64,000 nt of DNA from assembly GCA_022822665.1 (NCBI GenBank), contig JAJEAR010000039.1, forward strand, positions 85,175 through 149,174, given 5' to 3'. The translations under genes were made by a program, and so were the position numbers. Below are positions 41,877 to 50,801 of this stretch, in pieces (positions within the stretch are counted from its first letter, which is position 1; each line of letters opens with the position of its first letter). The notes under the pieces are model-generated. The model had not been told where the DNA came from, searched no databases, and saw only the letters and a list, made by a program, of their open reading frames with translations. The DNA is from Alphaproteobacteria bacterium. GTDB taxonomy: Bacteria > Pseudomonadota > Alphaproteobacteria > Thalassobaculales > Thalassobaculaceae.

Positions 41877-43057
41877 TGTCCGTGATCTGCCGGGTCGAGA
41901 TCCACGAGTTCGGCTTCGACGCCCGCAACCTCGGCAGTCCGCACGGTGCCGGCGGCATCGGCGGCATCAGCTACCGTCAGGGGGCAACGACACGCATCGG
42001 CAAGTATGCGGTGCGGATCGAGACCGAGGACGGTTGCCGGGGCGAGTACGTGACCCACTGGGTGGGGTCGGCGGCCGCGTGCGCGCAGTCCCGGATGCTG
42101 GCGCCGCACCTGCTCGGGCGCCATGCGGAGCACCGGGAGGGTCTGTACGACGACCTGAAGCGCGAACTGCGCCAGTTCGATCACATGGGCCATGGTCCGC
42201 TCGACATCGCGCTGTGGGACTGGGCCGGCAAGCGCCACGGCTGTTCGGTCTCGGTGCTGCTCGGAGGCTACCGTTCGCGGCTCCCGGCCTATGCCAGCAC
42301 CTACCACGGCGACAGGGCCGGCGGGCTCGACTGCAAGGAGGCGTACGCGGCGTTTGCCGAACAGTGCCACGAGCTTGGCTACCGGGCGTTCAAGATCCAC
42401 GGCTGGAACGATGGAAATGTCGGGGAGGAAGTCGACAACCTGCTGCACGTGGCGCACGCCGTCGGCGACCGCATGACGCTGATGATCGACCCGGCCTGCG
42501 AGCTGCGGACCTTCGCCGACACGCTCAGGGTCGGGCGGGCGTGTGATGACGCGGGCTACTTCTGGCTCGAGGACCCCTACCGGGATTCCGGTGTCTCCGC
42601 CTTCGGCCACCGCAAGCTGCGCGAGATGATCCGCACCCCGATCCTGCAGACCGAACACGTGCGCGGCCTTGAGCCCAAGGCGGACTTCCTGGTTGCCGGC
42701 GGGACCGACCTGCTGCGCTCGGACCCCGAGTACGACATGGGGATTACCGGTGCCATGAAGATCGCCCACCTCGGCGAGGCGCTCGGGGTCGACGTGGAGG
42801 TGCATGCCTGCGGACCGGCGCACCGGCACGTGATGGCGGCCATGCGCAACACCAACTACTACGAGATCGCGCTGGTCGGACCGGACTGCCCGAACGCGGT
42901 GCCTCCCGTGTATGCCTGCGGATACAGCGACCAGCTCGACTGTGTCGGGCCCGACGGCTGCGTTCCGGTTCCCGATGGCCCGGGACTGGGCGTGACCTAC
43001 GACTGGGACTTCATCCAGACCAACCGGACCGCATTGCACGTGTTCGAGCACGGCTGA
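41876..43057 (+). CDS. Enolase-superfamily (mandelate racemase-like) enzyme
   Basis: A 393-residue enzyme of the mandelate racemase/muconate lactonising subgroup. An N-terminal capping domain (1-125) is followed by the barrel: Lys173-x-His175 in AFKIHGWN, metal ligands Asp205 (MIDPACEL), Glu232 (WLEDPYRDSG) and Glu260 (LQTEHVRGL), then DPEYDMGITGAMKI and DVEVHACGPAHRHV with a histidine at 310. The substrate could be an acid sugar or hydroxyacid that is dehydrated or epimerised. It overlaps the amidase stop by one base. A decayed copy of its 3' end lies 1.1 kb downstream. Confidence 0.85.
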   Translation: MSVICRVEIHEFGFDARNLGSPHGAGGIGGISYRQGATTRIGKYAVRIETEDGCRGEYVTHWVGSAAACAQSRMLAPHLLGRHAEHREGLYDDLKRELRQFDHMGHGPLDIALWDWAGKRHGCSVSVLLGGYRSRLPAYASTYHGDRAGGLDCKEAYAAFAEQCHELGYRAFKIHGWNDGNVGEEVDNLLHVAHAVGDRMTLMIDPACELRTFADTLRVGRACDDAGYFWLEDPYRDSGVSAFGHRKLREMIRTPILQTEHVRGLEPKADFLVAGGTDLLRSDPEYDMGITGAMKIAHLGEALGVDVEVHACGPAHRHVMAAMRNTNYYEIALVGPDCPNAVPPVYACGYSDQLDCVGPDGCVPVPDGPGLGVTYDWDFIQTNRTALHVFEHG

Positions 43058-43270
43058 CGGACCACCGCCCGCGTGGCCGCAGCGTCGATGCCGGGCCGGG
43101 GCCGGCGCCCGTTAACGTCCAACGCGCCGCTCACCCCCCGGACCGGCCTGCGGAGACCCGGTCGCGGCAGAAAGGTCAGGGGCGGTGCAACCCGCCTTTC
43201 CAACGGGCGCGCACCGGCGCCGGGCTTCACGCGGGTCGTGGCGGTACCGGCCTGTCGGCGGCGCTCCGGG

Positions 43271-43795
43271 CTACGGCTTGCCGAAGGTGGCGATCCGGTC
43301 GACCCGGCACTCGAACAGCACGCGACGTTCGGTGATCCCCGGGTCGCGCAAGCCGTACTCACCCGAATCGCCCGTGTATTTTTGCCAGATGCGGTTGAGT
43401 TGCGCCGTCACCCGCGCGCCTTCCGGCCCGTCCTCATGCAGTTCGTTCTCCACGGTGCACTTGATGCTGACCCAGTGATAGGGATTGTCGGGATTCACCA
43501 GCAGGACGGTCATCTGCGGATTCTTGCGGATCCAGCCGCACTTGGCGCGATGCGACGCGGTGTTGACCAGGATTTTCCCGTTTTCGTGGTCGAACCACAT
43601 CGGCGTGAGCCCCGGGCGGCCGTCGGGTCCGATCACGGCAAGGGTGACGACGATCGGCCGGTCAAGCAGTTCGCGGTAGATGGGGTCCAGGTCGTCCAGG
43701 CCCGTGACCCGCCGGCGTTCGCCGATGGCGAACTGGCCTTCCTGCAGGCCGTCGGCAACGTGACGGAAATTGGCGACGGTGAACTCGTTCGACAT
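43271..43795 (-). CDS. PPOX-class flavin-binding split-barrel protein
   Basis: A 174-residue pyridoxamine 5'-phosphate oxidase-like protein. IYRELLDRPIVVTLAVIGPD, GRPGLTPMWFDHENGKILVN and TASHRAKCGWIRKNPQMTVL follow the 'P....lATv..dG.P...pvwf..dg..l...T....k....lr.dPrvtl.v' pattern of the FMN/F420 split barrel. The C-terminal part has LNRIWQKYTGDSGEYGLRDP. A redox cofactor is expected, but the reaction is unknown. The ATG at 43795 is chosen because GGAGG precedes it; a longer frame begins at 43819. Confidence 0.85.
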   Translation of the reverse strand: MSNEFTVANFRHVADGLQEGQFAIGERRRVTGLDDLDPIYRELLDRPIVVTLAVIGPDGRPGLTPMWFDHENGKILVNTASHRAKCGWIRKNPQMTVLLVNPDNPYHWVSIKCTVENELHEDGPEGARVTAQLNRIWQKYTGDSGEYGLRDPGITERRVLFECRVDRIATFGKP

Positions 43796-44315
43796 TGGTC
43801 TTCCTCCTTCGCTCCGCATCGTGACCGGAAGCGGGTGACATGTGCGGGCGTCGCCCGTCCACTGTGCCCGGGCGCGGCGTGGCGTGCCCGGTCAGTCCGA
43901 GAACCGGCCGGCATGGCCGGGGCACGGTAGGCAACCGTCGGCGTCATGGCAACGCGAACCGTGGGCGCGACGACGCGATTTTCGGCATGGCCCGAAACGG
44001 GACAGGGGGCGACCGGGACCATATCGTGCGGGCGACCGGCCGCGCGGCGTCTTCCCGATACTCTCCCGGCGCGGAGGCGACCCCGGACCGGGTGCGGCCC
44101 GCGACCGGTGGTTCATCGAGGCCAACCGGACAGCGTCGCACATGTTCGAACGCGGCTGACGGGTCGGCCCCCGGCCTCCGGGCGCGCAAAATCGCGGTAC
44201 CCGCTGCAAAAAGTTCTTTCTTGCTGCGGTCGGTTAACTATAGTCGCGCATCAAACCCGCGCGAGACGGACCGGGACCGCCGTCCGGGTCCGTGGCACTG
44301 ATGCGAGGCGGACGC
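43796..44315. other. Intergenic region upstream of the liv operon
   Basis: About 520 bases between the divergent flavin-binding and acyl-CoA synthetase genes. Apart from the enolase-superfamily remnant, no gene is visible. The stretch 44207-44250 is AT-richer and contains TATAGT at 44239-44244 next to a GTTAAC palindrome, a plausible -10 for the liv operon, though no good -35 is seen. Confidence 0.4.
44083..44159 (+). pseudogene. 3' remnant of an enolase-superfamily gene
   Basis: This short frame encodes DPGPGAARDRWFIEANRTAS followed by HMFERG and TGA. It parallels the end of the enolase-superfamily gene at 42980-43057 (DGPGLGVTYDWDFIQTNRTA, then LHVFEHG and TGA), and the DNA is similar as well, including the bases after the stop. 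It is therefore the relic of a second copy or relative whose upstream part has been lost or scrambled. No further match is visible before 44080. Confidence 0.6.
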
Positions 44316-46265
44316 ATGAACGAGCCCCGGCACGGCCAGGCCGATACCTTTCCCAAGCTCCTGCTAGAAAATGCCCGGATACGGGGATCCCGGCCGGCCT
44401 ACCGGCAGAAGTACCTGGGGATCTGGCAGACACACACCTGGCAGGAGGCCGCCGATATCGCCCGGGAGATCGGGCTGGGACTGGCCTCGCTCGGAATGAA
44501 GCGCGGCGACAAGGTCGCGCTGATCGGCCAGAACACGACGCTGATGTACATCTCCTTCGACGCCATCCAGTCGGTCGGCGGCATCCCGGTCCCGCTGTAT
44601 GCCGACAGCGTTGCCGAGGAGATGACCTATGTCCTTGACCATGCCGGCGTCCGGTTTGCCGTATGCCAGGACCAGGAGCAGATCGACAAGATCGAGACCA
44701 TGCGCGACCGGGTCCCGCAGATCGAGCACCTGGTCTACGAGGAACACAAGGGCATGCGCCGCTACGAGCAGCCCGACATGCACTCGATCGACGCGTTGCG
44801 CGAGGCGGGTCGCGAGTTCGACCGCGCCAACCCCGGCTTCTTCGACGAACAGGTCGCGCTCGGAACCGGGTCCGAGCTGGCGATTATCGTCTACACCTCC
44901 GGGACCACCGGCAATCCGAAGGGGGTCATGCTCTCCTATGACGCACTGTGCAGGTCGGCGCGGCTCGCCCGCGACCTCGAGGGCCTCGGCGAGAACGAGG
45001 AGGTGCTGGCCTACCTGCCGCTGGCCTGGGTCGGTGACCATTTCATCTCGCACGCCCAGCACCACGTGACCGGGTTTACCGTGAACTGCCCGGAAAGCCC
45101 CGACACCCTGGTCGCCGACCTGCGCGACATCGGGCCGACGCTGTTCATCGCCCCGCCGGCGATATTCGAGAACTTCCTGACCCAGATCGGCATCCGGATC
45201 GCGGATGCAGCACGGATCAAGCAGGCGCTGTACAACCGGGCGATCGCGCTGGCACGCCGGGTCGGGGAACCGATTCTGAACGGGGAGGCCGTGGGTCTTG
45301 TCGACCGGCTCATGTACCGGTTCTACGAGTTCTGCATCTACGGCCCGCTGAAGAACACCCTCGGGTTTTCACGCACCACGGTCGCCTACACCGGCGGCGC
45401 CCCGCTCGGAGAGGAGGTGTTCTCGTTCTACCGCTCGATCGGGGTCAACCTGAAGCAGCTCTACGGCCAGACCGAGAGCTGCGCCTATGTCTGCCTGCAG
45501 CGGAACGGCGACGCCAGGCTCGATACGGTCGGGCCGCCGGCGCCGGAAGTCGAGGTCAGGATCACCGAGGCGGGCGAACTGCTCTACCGCAGTCCGGGGA
45601 ATTTCCTCGGCTACTACCGGAACGACGAGGCCACCTCGGAAACACTGGACGCCGACGGCTGGGTCCACACCGGTGACGCCGGGATCCTCACCGACAGCGG
45701 TCACGTCAAGATCATCGACCGGGCCAAGGACGTGGGCACCATGACCGACGGCACCGTGTTCGCGCCGCAGTACATCGAGAACAAGCTGAAGTTCTATCCC
45801 TTCATCCGCGAGGCCGTCGCCCACGGAACCGGGCGTGACTATGCCACCGCCTTCATCAACATCGACCTGGAAGCGGTCGGCAACTTCGCCGAGCGGGAAG
45901 GTCTCGGTTACTCCGGCTACATGGATCTCTCGCAGCAGGACCAGGTCTACGACCTGATCCAGGGCAACATCGAGGAGGTCAACCGGGATCTTGCCCGCGA
46001 CAGCACCCTGGCGTCGTCGCAGATTCGGCGCTTCCTGATCCTGCACAAGGAGCTTGACGCTGACGACGGCGAGCTGACCCGGACCCGCAAGCTGAGGCGC
46101 CGGATCATCGGCGACCGCTACAACGACCTGATCGAGGCGCTCTACTCCAACCGCGACCACATCCAGGTCAACTCGCGGGTGACCTTCGAGGACGGCCGGG
46201 TGGGCGAGTTCAACGCCGACGTCAAGATCCGCAACGTGGCCACCGCGCCTGCCGGATCGTCGTGA
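44316..46265 (+). CDS. Long-chain-type acyl-CoA synthetase (liv-operon associated)
   Basis: A 649-residue AMP-forming ligase of the FadD15/ACSL-like branch. LAIIVYTSGTTGNPKGVMLS is the phosphate loop, YLPLAWVGDHFISHAQH follows, LKQLYGQTESCAYVCLQ is the A5 motif, and DGWVHTGDAGILTDSGHVKI with IDRAKDVGTMTDGTVFAPQY covers the hinge. IRRFLILHKELDADDGELTR and RTRKLRRRIIGDRYNDLIEA at the end are typical of this branch. Genes of this type commonly head liv-like ABC operons in alphaproteobacteria, so the transported molecule or its product may be activated with CoA. Start ATG 44316 has AGGCGG upstream. Forty bases to livG. Confidence 0.88.
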   Translation: MNEPRHGQADTFPKLLLENARIRGSRPAYRQKYLGIWQTHTWQEAADIAREIGLGLASLGMKRGDKVALIGQNTTLMYISFDAIQSVGGIPVPLYADSVAEEMTYVLDHAGVRFAVCQDQEQIDKIETMRDRVPQIEHLVYEEHKGMRRYEQPDMHSIDALREAGREFDRANPGFFDEQVALGTGSELAIIVYTSGTTGNPKGVMLSYDALCRSARLARDLEGLGENEEVLAYLPLAWVGDHFISHAQHHVTGFTVNCPESPDTLVADLRDIGPTLFIAPPAIFENFLTQIGIRIADAARIKQALYNRAIALARRVGEPILNGEAVGLVDRLMYRFYEFCIYGPLKNTLGFSRTTVAYTGGAPLGEEVFSFYRSIGVNLKQLYGQTESCAYVCLQRNGDARLDTVGPPAPEVEVRITEAGELLYRSPGNFLGYYRNDEATSETLDADGWVHTGDAGILTDSGHVKIIDRAKDVGTMTDGTVFAPQYIENKLKFYPFIREAVAHGTGRDYATAFINIDLEAVGNFAEREGLGYSGYMDLSQQDQVYDLIQGNIEEVNRDLARDSTLASSQIRRFLILHKELDADDGELTRTRKLRRRIIGDRYNDLIEALYSNRDHIQVNSRVTFEDGRVGEFNADVKIRNVATAPAGSS

Positions 46266-46305
46266 CCGGGCCGCGTCCGGCAAGCCCAGGGAGGAAAACG
46301 CCGCG

Positions 46306-47112
46306 ATGAGTGCCGCTGAACGGACCGGGAGCGACCGGGAGGTCATGCTGTCGGTCGAGAACATAACCCTGTCGTTCGGCGCGGTCCGCGCCATTCGCGA
46401 CGTGAGCTTCGATATCCTGAAGGGCGAGATCCGCGCCATCATCGGCCCGAACGGGGCCGGCAAGACCTCGATGCTCAACGTCATCAACGGGTTCTACCAT
46501 CCGCAGCAGGGACAGATCCTGTTCCGCGGGGCGGTGCGCAGGCAGATGCGACCGCACGAGGCGGCGGCCGGCGGAATTGCCCGGACCTTCCAGAACGTCG
46601 CGCTGTTCAAGGGCATGACGACACTGGACAACATCATGACCGGCCGCAACCTGAAGATGAAGAGCTGGCGGACCAGTCTGCTGCCGGCGATGATCTACTA
46701 CGGACCGACCCAGCGTGAGGAAATCGCCAACCGCGAGCACGTGGAACGGGTCATCGATTTCCTGGAGATCGAGGCGATCCGCAAGGTCCCGGTCGGACGG
46801 CTACCCTACGGGCTGCAGAAGCGCGTCGAGCTCGGCCGTGCGCTCGCGGCCGAGCCCGACCTGCTGCTGCTCGACGAACCGATGGCCGGCATGAACCTCG
46901 AGGAGAAGCAGGACATGTGCCGGTTCGTCCTCGACGTCAACGACGAGTTCGGAACCACCATCGCCCTGATCGAGCATGACATGGGCGTGGTCATGGACCT
47001 GTCGGACCGGGTGGTGGTGCTGGACCACGGCGAGAAGATCGCCGACGGAACACCGGACGAGGTCAAGAACGACCAGAACGTGATCGACGCCTACCTCGGC
47101 GTGTCACACTGA
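46306..47112 (+). CDS. livG: Branched-chain amino acid-type ABC transporter ATPase LivG
   Basis: A 268-residue ATPase. Walker A GPNGAGKT, the LivG-specific GIARTFQNVALFKGMTTLDN Q-loop, signature LPYGLQKRVELGRALAAEPD, Walker B LLLLDEPMAGMNLEE and the H-loop IEHDMGVVMDLSDRV are in order. ADGTPDEVKNDQNVIDAYLG is the usual LivG C-terminus. It energises the LivHM permease from the cytoplasm. It lies between the acyl-CoA synthetase and livH genes on one strand. Confidence 0.93.
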   Translation: MSAAERTGSDREVMLSVENITLSFGAVRAIRDVSFDILKGEIRAIIGPNGAGKTSMLNVINGFYHPQQGQILFRGAVRRQMRPHEAAAGGIARTFQNVALFKGMTTLDNIMTGRNLKMKSWRTSLLPAMIYYGPTQREEIANREHVERVIDFLEIEAIRKVPVGRLPYGLQKRVELGRALAAEPDLLLLDEPMAGMNLEEKQDMCRFVLDVNDEFGTTIALIEHDMGVVMDLSDRVVVLDHGEKIADGTPDEVKNDQNVIDAYLGVSH

Positions 47113-47149
47113 ACACGGCTGCGGGGCGGACGGGGGAAGAGACAACACC

Positions 47150-48121
47150 ATGATGGACTTCATCGACCTGGTCGTGTTCGGACCGATCCTCGACATGGCC
47201 GAGTACCCGGCGTTCTTCCTGGAAGTGGTGTTCGGCGGACTGATGTCCGGCGTGATGTACTCGCTGGTCGCCCTCGGCTTCGTGCTGATCTTCAAGGCCT
47301 CCGGGGTGTTCAACTTCGCACAGGGCGTCTTCGCGCTGTTCGCCGCCCTCACCCTGGTCGGGCTGATGACCGGAACCGTGCCGTTCAGCCTCGACAAGGC
47401 GTTGCCGGAACTGCCGGCGTGGGTCGCCATCGTGCTCACCCTGCTGGTGATGGTGCTGCTGGCCATCGCGGTCGAACGGATCATGCTGCGCCCGCTGGTC
47501 AACCAGGACCAGATCATCATGTTCATGTCGACCATCGGGCTGGCCTTCGTCCTCGAGGGTCTCGGCGACACGATCTGGGGAAGCGAGGTCAAGGCGCTGG
47601 ACGTCGGCATTCCCACCGGCTTCTTCATGCTCGGCGAAATCCAGATCCAGGTCTTTGACCTGGTCGCGGCGGCGGTCGCCACGATCCTTGTCGTGGTGCT
47701 TGCCCTGTTCTTCCAGTGGACCCGGACCGGCCGGGCCCTGCGCGCGGTCGCCGACGACCACCAGGCGGCGCTCTCGGTCGGCATCCCGCTCAAGAACATC
47801 TGGATCATCGTCTGGTCCGTTGCCGGGCTTGTGGCACTGGTCGCCGGGATCATGTGGGGTTCGAAGTCGGGCGTGCAGTTCAGCCTGTCGCTGATCGCTC
47901 TGAAGGCGCTGCCGGTGCTGATCCTCGGCGGGTTCACCTCGGTCCCCGGCGCCATCGTGGGCGGCCTGATCATCGGTGTCGGCGAGAAGGTCGCAGAGGT
48001 GTACTGGGGACCGCTGGTCAACGGCGCGATCGAGAACTGGTTTGCCTACGTGGTGGCGCTGGTGTTCCTGCTGTTCCGGCCACAGGGCCTGTTCGGCGAG
48101 AAGATTATCGAGAGGGTCTGA
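47150..48121 (+). CDS. livH: Branched-chain amino acid-type ABC permease LivH
   Basis: A 323-residue inner-membrane permease with about eight helices. The first family block is VVFGGLMSGVMYSLVALGFV, followed by LIFKASGVFNFAQGVFALFA, a LivH hallmark. The EAA-like cytoplasmic loop contains TGRALRAVADDHQAALSVGI, and LKALPVLILGGFTSVPGAIV with GLIIGVGEKVAEVY follows near the end. ATG 47150 starts with a double methionine. It pairs with LivM, whose gene begins three bases after the stop. Confidence 0.92.
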   Translation: MMDFIDLVVFGPILDMAEYPAFFLEVVFGGLMSGVMYSLVALGFVLIFKASGVFNFAQGVFALFAALTLVGLMTGTVPFSLDKALPELPAWVAIVLTLLVMVLLAIAVERIMLRPLVNQDQIIMFMSTIGLAFVLEGLGDTIWGSEVKALDVGIPTGFFMLGEIQIQVFDLVAAAVATILVVVLALFFQWTRTGRALRAVADDHQAALSVGIPLKNIWIIVWSVAGLVALVAGIMWGSKSGVQFSLSLIALKALPVLILGGFTSVPGAIVGGLIIGVGEKVAEVYWGPLVNGAIENWFAYVVALVFLLFRPQGLFGEKIIERV

Positions 48122-48124
48122 CGC

Positions 48125-49201
48125 ATGTTCTATCGTGAAGCGGGCCAGTTCAAGGCAAGCTACGCTGCCGACCAGGCTATCTTTCCGCTCCGCCAGGACC
48201 AGTGGGGCGTCGCCCTGATGCTCCTGGTTGCCCTGGTGGTGTTCCCGGCATTCGGCAACGAGTACTTCTTCCAGGCGATCCTGATCCCGGTGATGATCTT
48301 CTCGCTGGCGGCGATCGGGCTCAACATCCTCACCGGCTACTGCGGCCAGCTGTCGCTGGGAACCGGCGGGTTCATGGCGGTGGGAGCGGTCGCCTGCTAC
48401 AAGCTCACCACCGGGTTCCCGGAACTCGACTTCATCATCGTCCTGCTGCTGTCGGGCGTGATCACCGCCCTCGTCGGTCTGCTGTTCGGTGTGCCCTCGC
48501 TGCGCATCAAGGGGTTCTATCTCGCCGTCGCCACGCTCGCCGCCCAGTTCTTCCTGAGCTGGCTGTTCAACAAGGTGGCATGGTTCCAGAACTACACCCC
48601 GTCGGGCACCATCACCATGCCGCCGCGCGACGTGTTCGGCATCACCATCACCGGTGCCGAGGCCGATGCCATGCATCGCTACGTGTTCTGTCTCGTGTTC
48701 GTCGCCGTCCTCGCGATGGCAGCCAAGAACCTCGTGCGCGGTCCGATCGGCAGGTCATGGATGGCGATCCGCGACATGGACATCGCCGCGGAGCTGATCG
48801 GGTTCAGGCCGTTCCAGACCAAGCTGCTGGCGTTCTCGGTCAGTTCCTTCTACGTCGGCGTGGCGGGAGCCATGGCGCTGTCGCTGTGGCTGGGCAGCGT
48901 CGAGACCGCCGAGGCCTTCGACATCAACGTGTCGTTCCAGGTGCTGTTCATGATCATCATCGGCGGGCTGGGCAGCATGCTGGGCTCGTTCCTCGGCGCC
49001 GCCTTCATCGTGCTCACGCCGATCATGCTGACCAACGTCATGGTCGGCGGGCTGGGCCTGCAGGCCGTGACTGCGAAGCATTTTGAGTTTATGTTGTTCG
49101 GCGGGTTGATCATCTTCTTCCTGATCGTCGAGCCGCACGGAATGGCGCGGCTGTGGCAGATCATCAAGGAGAAGCTGCGCATGTGGCCGTTCCCGCACTA
49201 G
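48125..49201 (+). CDS. livM: Branched-chain amino acid-type ABC permease LivM
   Basis: A 358-residue permease with about nine helices. AIGLNILTGYCGQLSLGTGG and FMAVGAVACYKL are the LivM signature; LLFGVPSLRIKGFYLAVATL, then GRSWMAIRDMDIAAELIGFR (the ATPase-contact loop) and MIIIGGLGSMLGSFLGAAFI complete it. The first 30 residues are hydrophilic and longer than in E. coli LivM. It forms the channel with LivH. Translation is probably coupled to livH (three-base gap). Confidence 0.92.
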   Translation: MFYREAGQFKASYAADQAIFPLRQDQWGVALMLLVALVVFPAFGNEYFFQAILIPVMIFSLAAIGLNILTGYCGQLSLGTGGFMAVGAVACYKLTTGFPELDFIIVLLLSGVITALVGLLFGVPSLRIKGFYLAVATLAAQFFLSWLFNKVAWFQNYTPSGTITMPPRDVFGITITGAEADAMHRYVFCLVFVAVLAMAAKNLVRGPIGRSWMAIRDMDIAAELIGFRPFQTKLLAFSVSSFYVGVAGAMALSLWLGSVETAEAFDINVSFQVLFMIIIGGLGSMLGSFLGAAFIVLTPIMLTNVMVGGLGLQAVTAKHFEFMLFGGLIIFFLIVEPHGMARLWQIIKEKLRMWPFPH

Positions 49202-49435
49202 GGTGGAGAAACAACGGACGTCGCGGCGATGCCGGAAGACCCCGCGGGAAGCCGCGTGACCCCGGCGTCGTCCAACCAGGTACCCGGAACGGGTACGCTC
49301 AACCGGCACAGGGGGCCGCAATGTCACCAGTCACAGTGACCGGCCACAACCCCGCGGACCAACGGACCGCTCCTGTCCGGGTGTCCACCGGGACCCGTCC
49401 CGGGCCGAAATCCTGATGGAAGGAGGAGGGAGACC

Positions 49436-50746
49436 ATGAAATTCAGGAATCTTGCAGTGGCCGCCGTCACAACGGCCGGCCTTGCCGGCATGGTGGCCGC
49501 GGAGGTAGCCATCGCGGCGGACGAGATCTTCTTGCCGGGTCTTGTCTACCGCACCGGCGCCTATGCGCCGAACGGCATCCCGTTCGCCAATGGCTTCAAG
49601 GACTATGTCACGCTGATCAACGAGCGCGACGGCGGCGTCAACGGTGTCAAGCTGGTCTACGAGGAATGCGAGACCGGCTACAACACCAAGGTCGGGGTCG
49701 AGTGCTACGAGAAGCTCAAGTCCAAGAACCCGGTCGTCATCATTCCGAACTCGACGGGCATTACCTACCAGCTGATCCCCAAGACGGCAGCCGACGGCAT
49801 TCCGTTGCTGACCATGGGCTACGGTCGCACTTCGGCCGCGGTCGGATCGGTGTTCCCGTGGGTCTTCAATTTCCCGGCGACCTACTGGTCGCAGGCGACC
49901 GCCGTTGTCAGCTTCATCGGCGACAAGGAAGGCGGAATGGATGCCCTGAAGGGCAAGAAGATCGCCCACATCTATCACAATTCGGCCTATGGCAAGGAAG
50001 CCAACCCGACGCTCGAGGCACTGTCCGAGAAGTACGGGTTCGAACTGACCCTGCTCGCGGTTGACCATCCGGGCCAGGAACAGAAGGCAACCTGGCTGCA
50101 GATCCGCCGGCTGAAGCCCGACTGGATCTTCATGTCCGGCTGGGGCGTGATGAACCAGGTCGCGATCAAGGAAGCGGCGGCCCAGGGCTATCCGATGGAC
50201 CGGTTTATCGGCAACTGGTGGTCGGGTTCGGAGAACGACGTGCTTCCGTCCGCGGAAGGCGCGAACGGCTATATCTCGGCCACATTCCACACTCCGGGCG
50301 GCGGAACCAAGCTGCATGCCGACATCCAGAAGCACGTCTACGACGCCGGCCTCGGCGCAGGTGACGCCGACAGGACCGGCGAGGTGCTCTACATCCGCGG
50401 CCTGTTCAACCACATCATGGTGGTCGAGGCGATCCGCAAGGCCCAGGATCACTTCGGCGTGAAGGTTCCGAACGGCGAGCAGATGCGCTGGGCGCTGGAG
50501 AACACCAACATGGCCCAGGCCGACTGGGAACGCATCGGACTGGCCGGGTTCCCGGACATGAAGGTGTCGTGTAACGACCACGAGGGCGGACACCCGGTGC
50601 TGTTCCAGCAGTGGGACGCCATGAAGAACGAGTGGAACGTCATCAGCGACTGGATCCCGGTCATGACCGACCTGGTGCGCCCGATGATGGAAGCCGACGC
50701 GAAGAAGTTCGCGGAGGAGAACAACGTAACCCCCGTCGCCTGCTGA
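49436..50746 (+). CDS. livK: Periplasmic substrate-binding protein (LivK-like)
   Basis: A 436-residue type I periplasmic binding protein. The signal peptide is MKFRNLAVAAVTTAGLAGMV with cleavage expected near residue 28 (AIAADE). TGAYAPNGIPFANGFKDYVT and LINERDGGVNGVKLVYEECE form the first ligand-binding lobe, YGRTSAAVGSVFPWVFNFPA and IAHIYHNSAYGKEANPTLEA the second. It is about 60 residues longer than E. coli LivK, as in many amide/urea/short-chain-acid binders, so the ligand need not be a branched-chain amino acid. A strong ribosome site (GGAGGAGGGAG) precedes ATG 49436. Confidence 0.88.
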   Translation: MKFRNLAVAAVTTAGLAGMVAAEVAIAADEIFLPGLVYRTGAYAPNGIPFANGFKDYVTLINERDGGVNGVKLVYEECETGYNTKVGVECYEKLKSKNPVVIIPNSTGITYQLIPKTAADGIPLLTMGYGRTSAAVGSVFPWVFNFPATYWSQATAVVSFIGDKEGGMDALKGKKIAHIYHNSAYGKEANPTLEALSEKYGFELTLLAVDHPGQEQKATWLQIRRLKPDWIFMSGWGVMNQVAIKEAAAQGYPMDRFIGNWWSGSENDVLPSAEGANGYISATFHTPGGGTKLHADIQKHVYDAGLGAGDADRTGEVLYIRGLFNHIMVVEAIRKAQDHFGVKVPNGEQMRWALENTNMAQADWERIGLAGFPDMKVSCNDHEGGHPVLFQQWDAMKNEWNVISDWIPVMTDLVRPMMEADAKKFAEENNVTPVAC

Positions 50747-50801
50747 CCGGGGGTTGCGCAGGCTCAATGATGCCGGGTCCGCCCGGCATCGCAACACAGG
50801 G

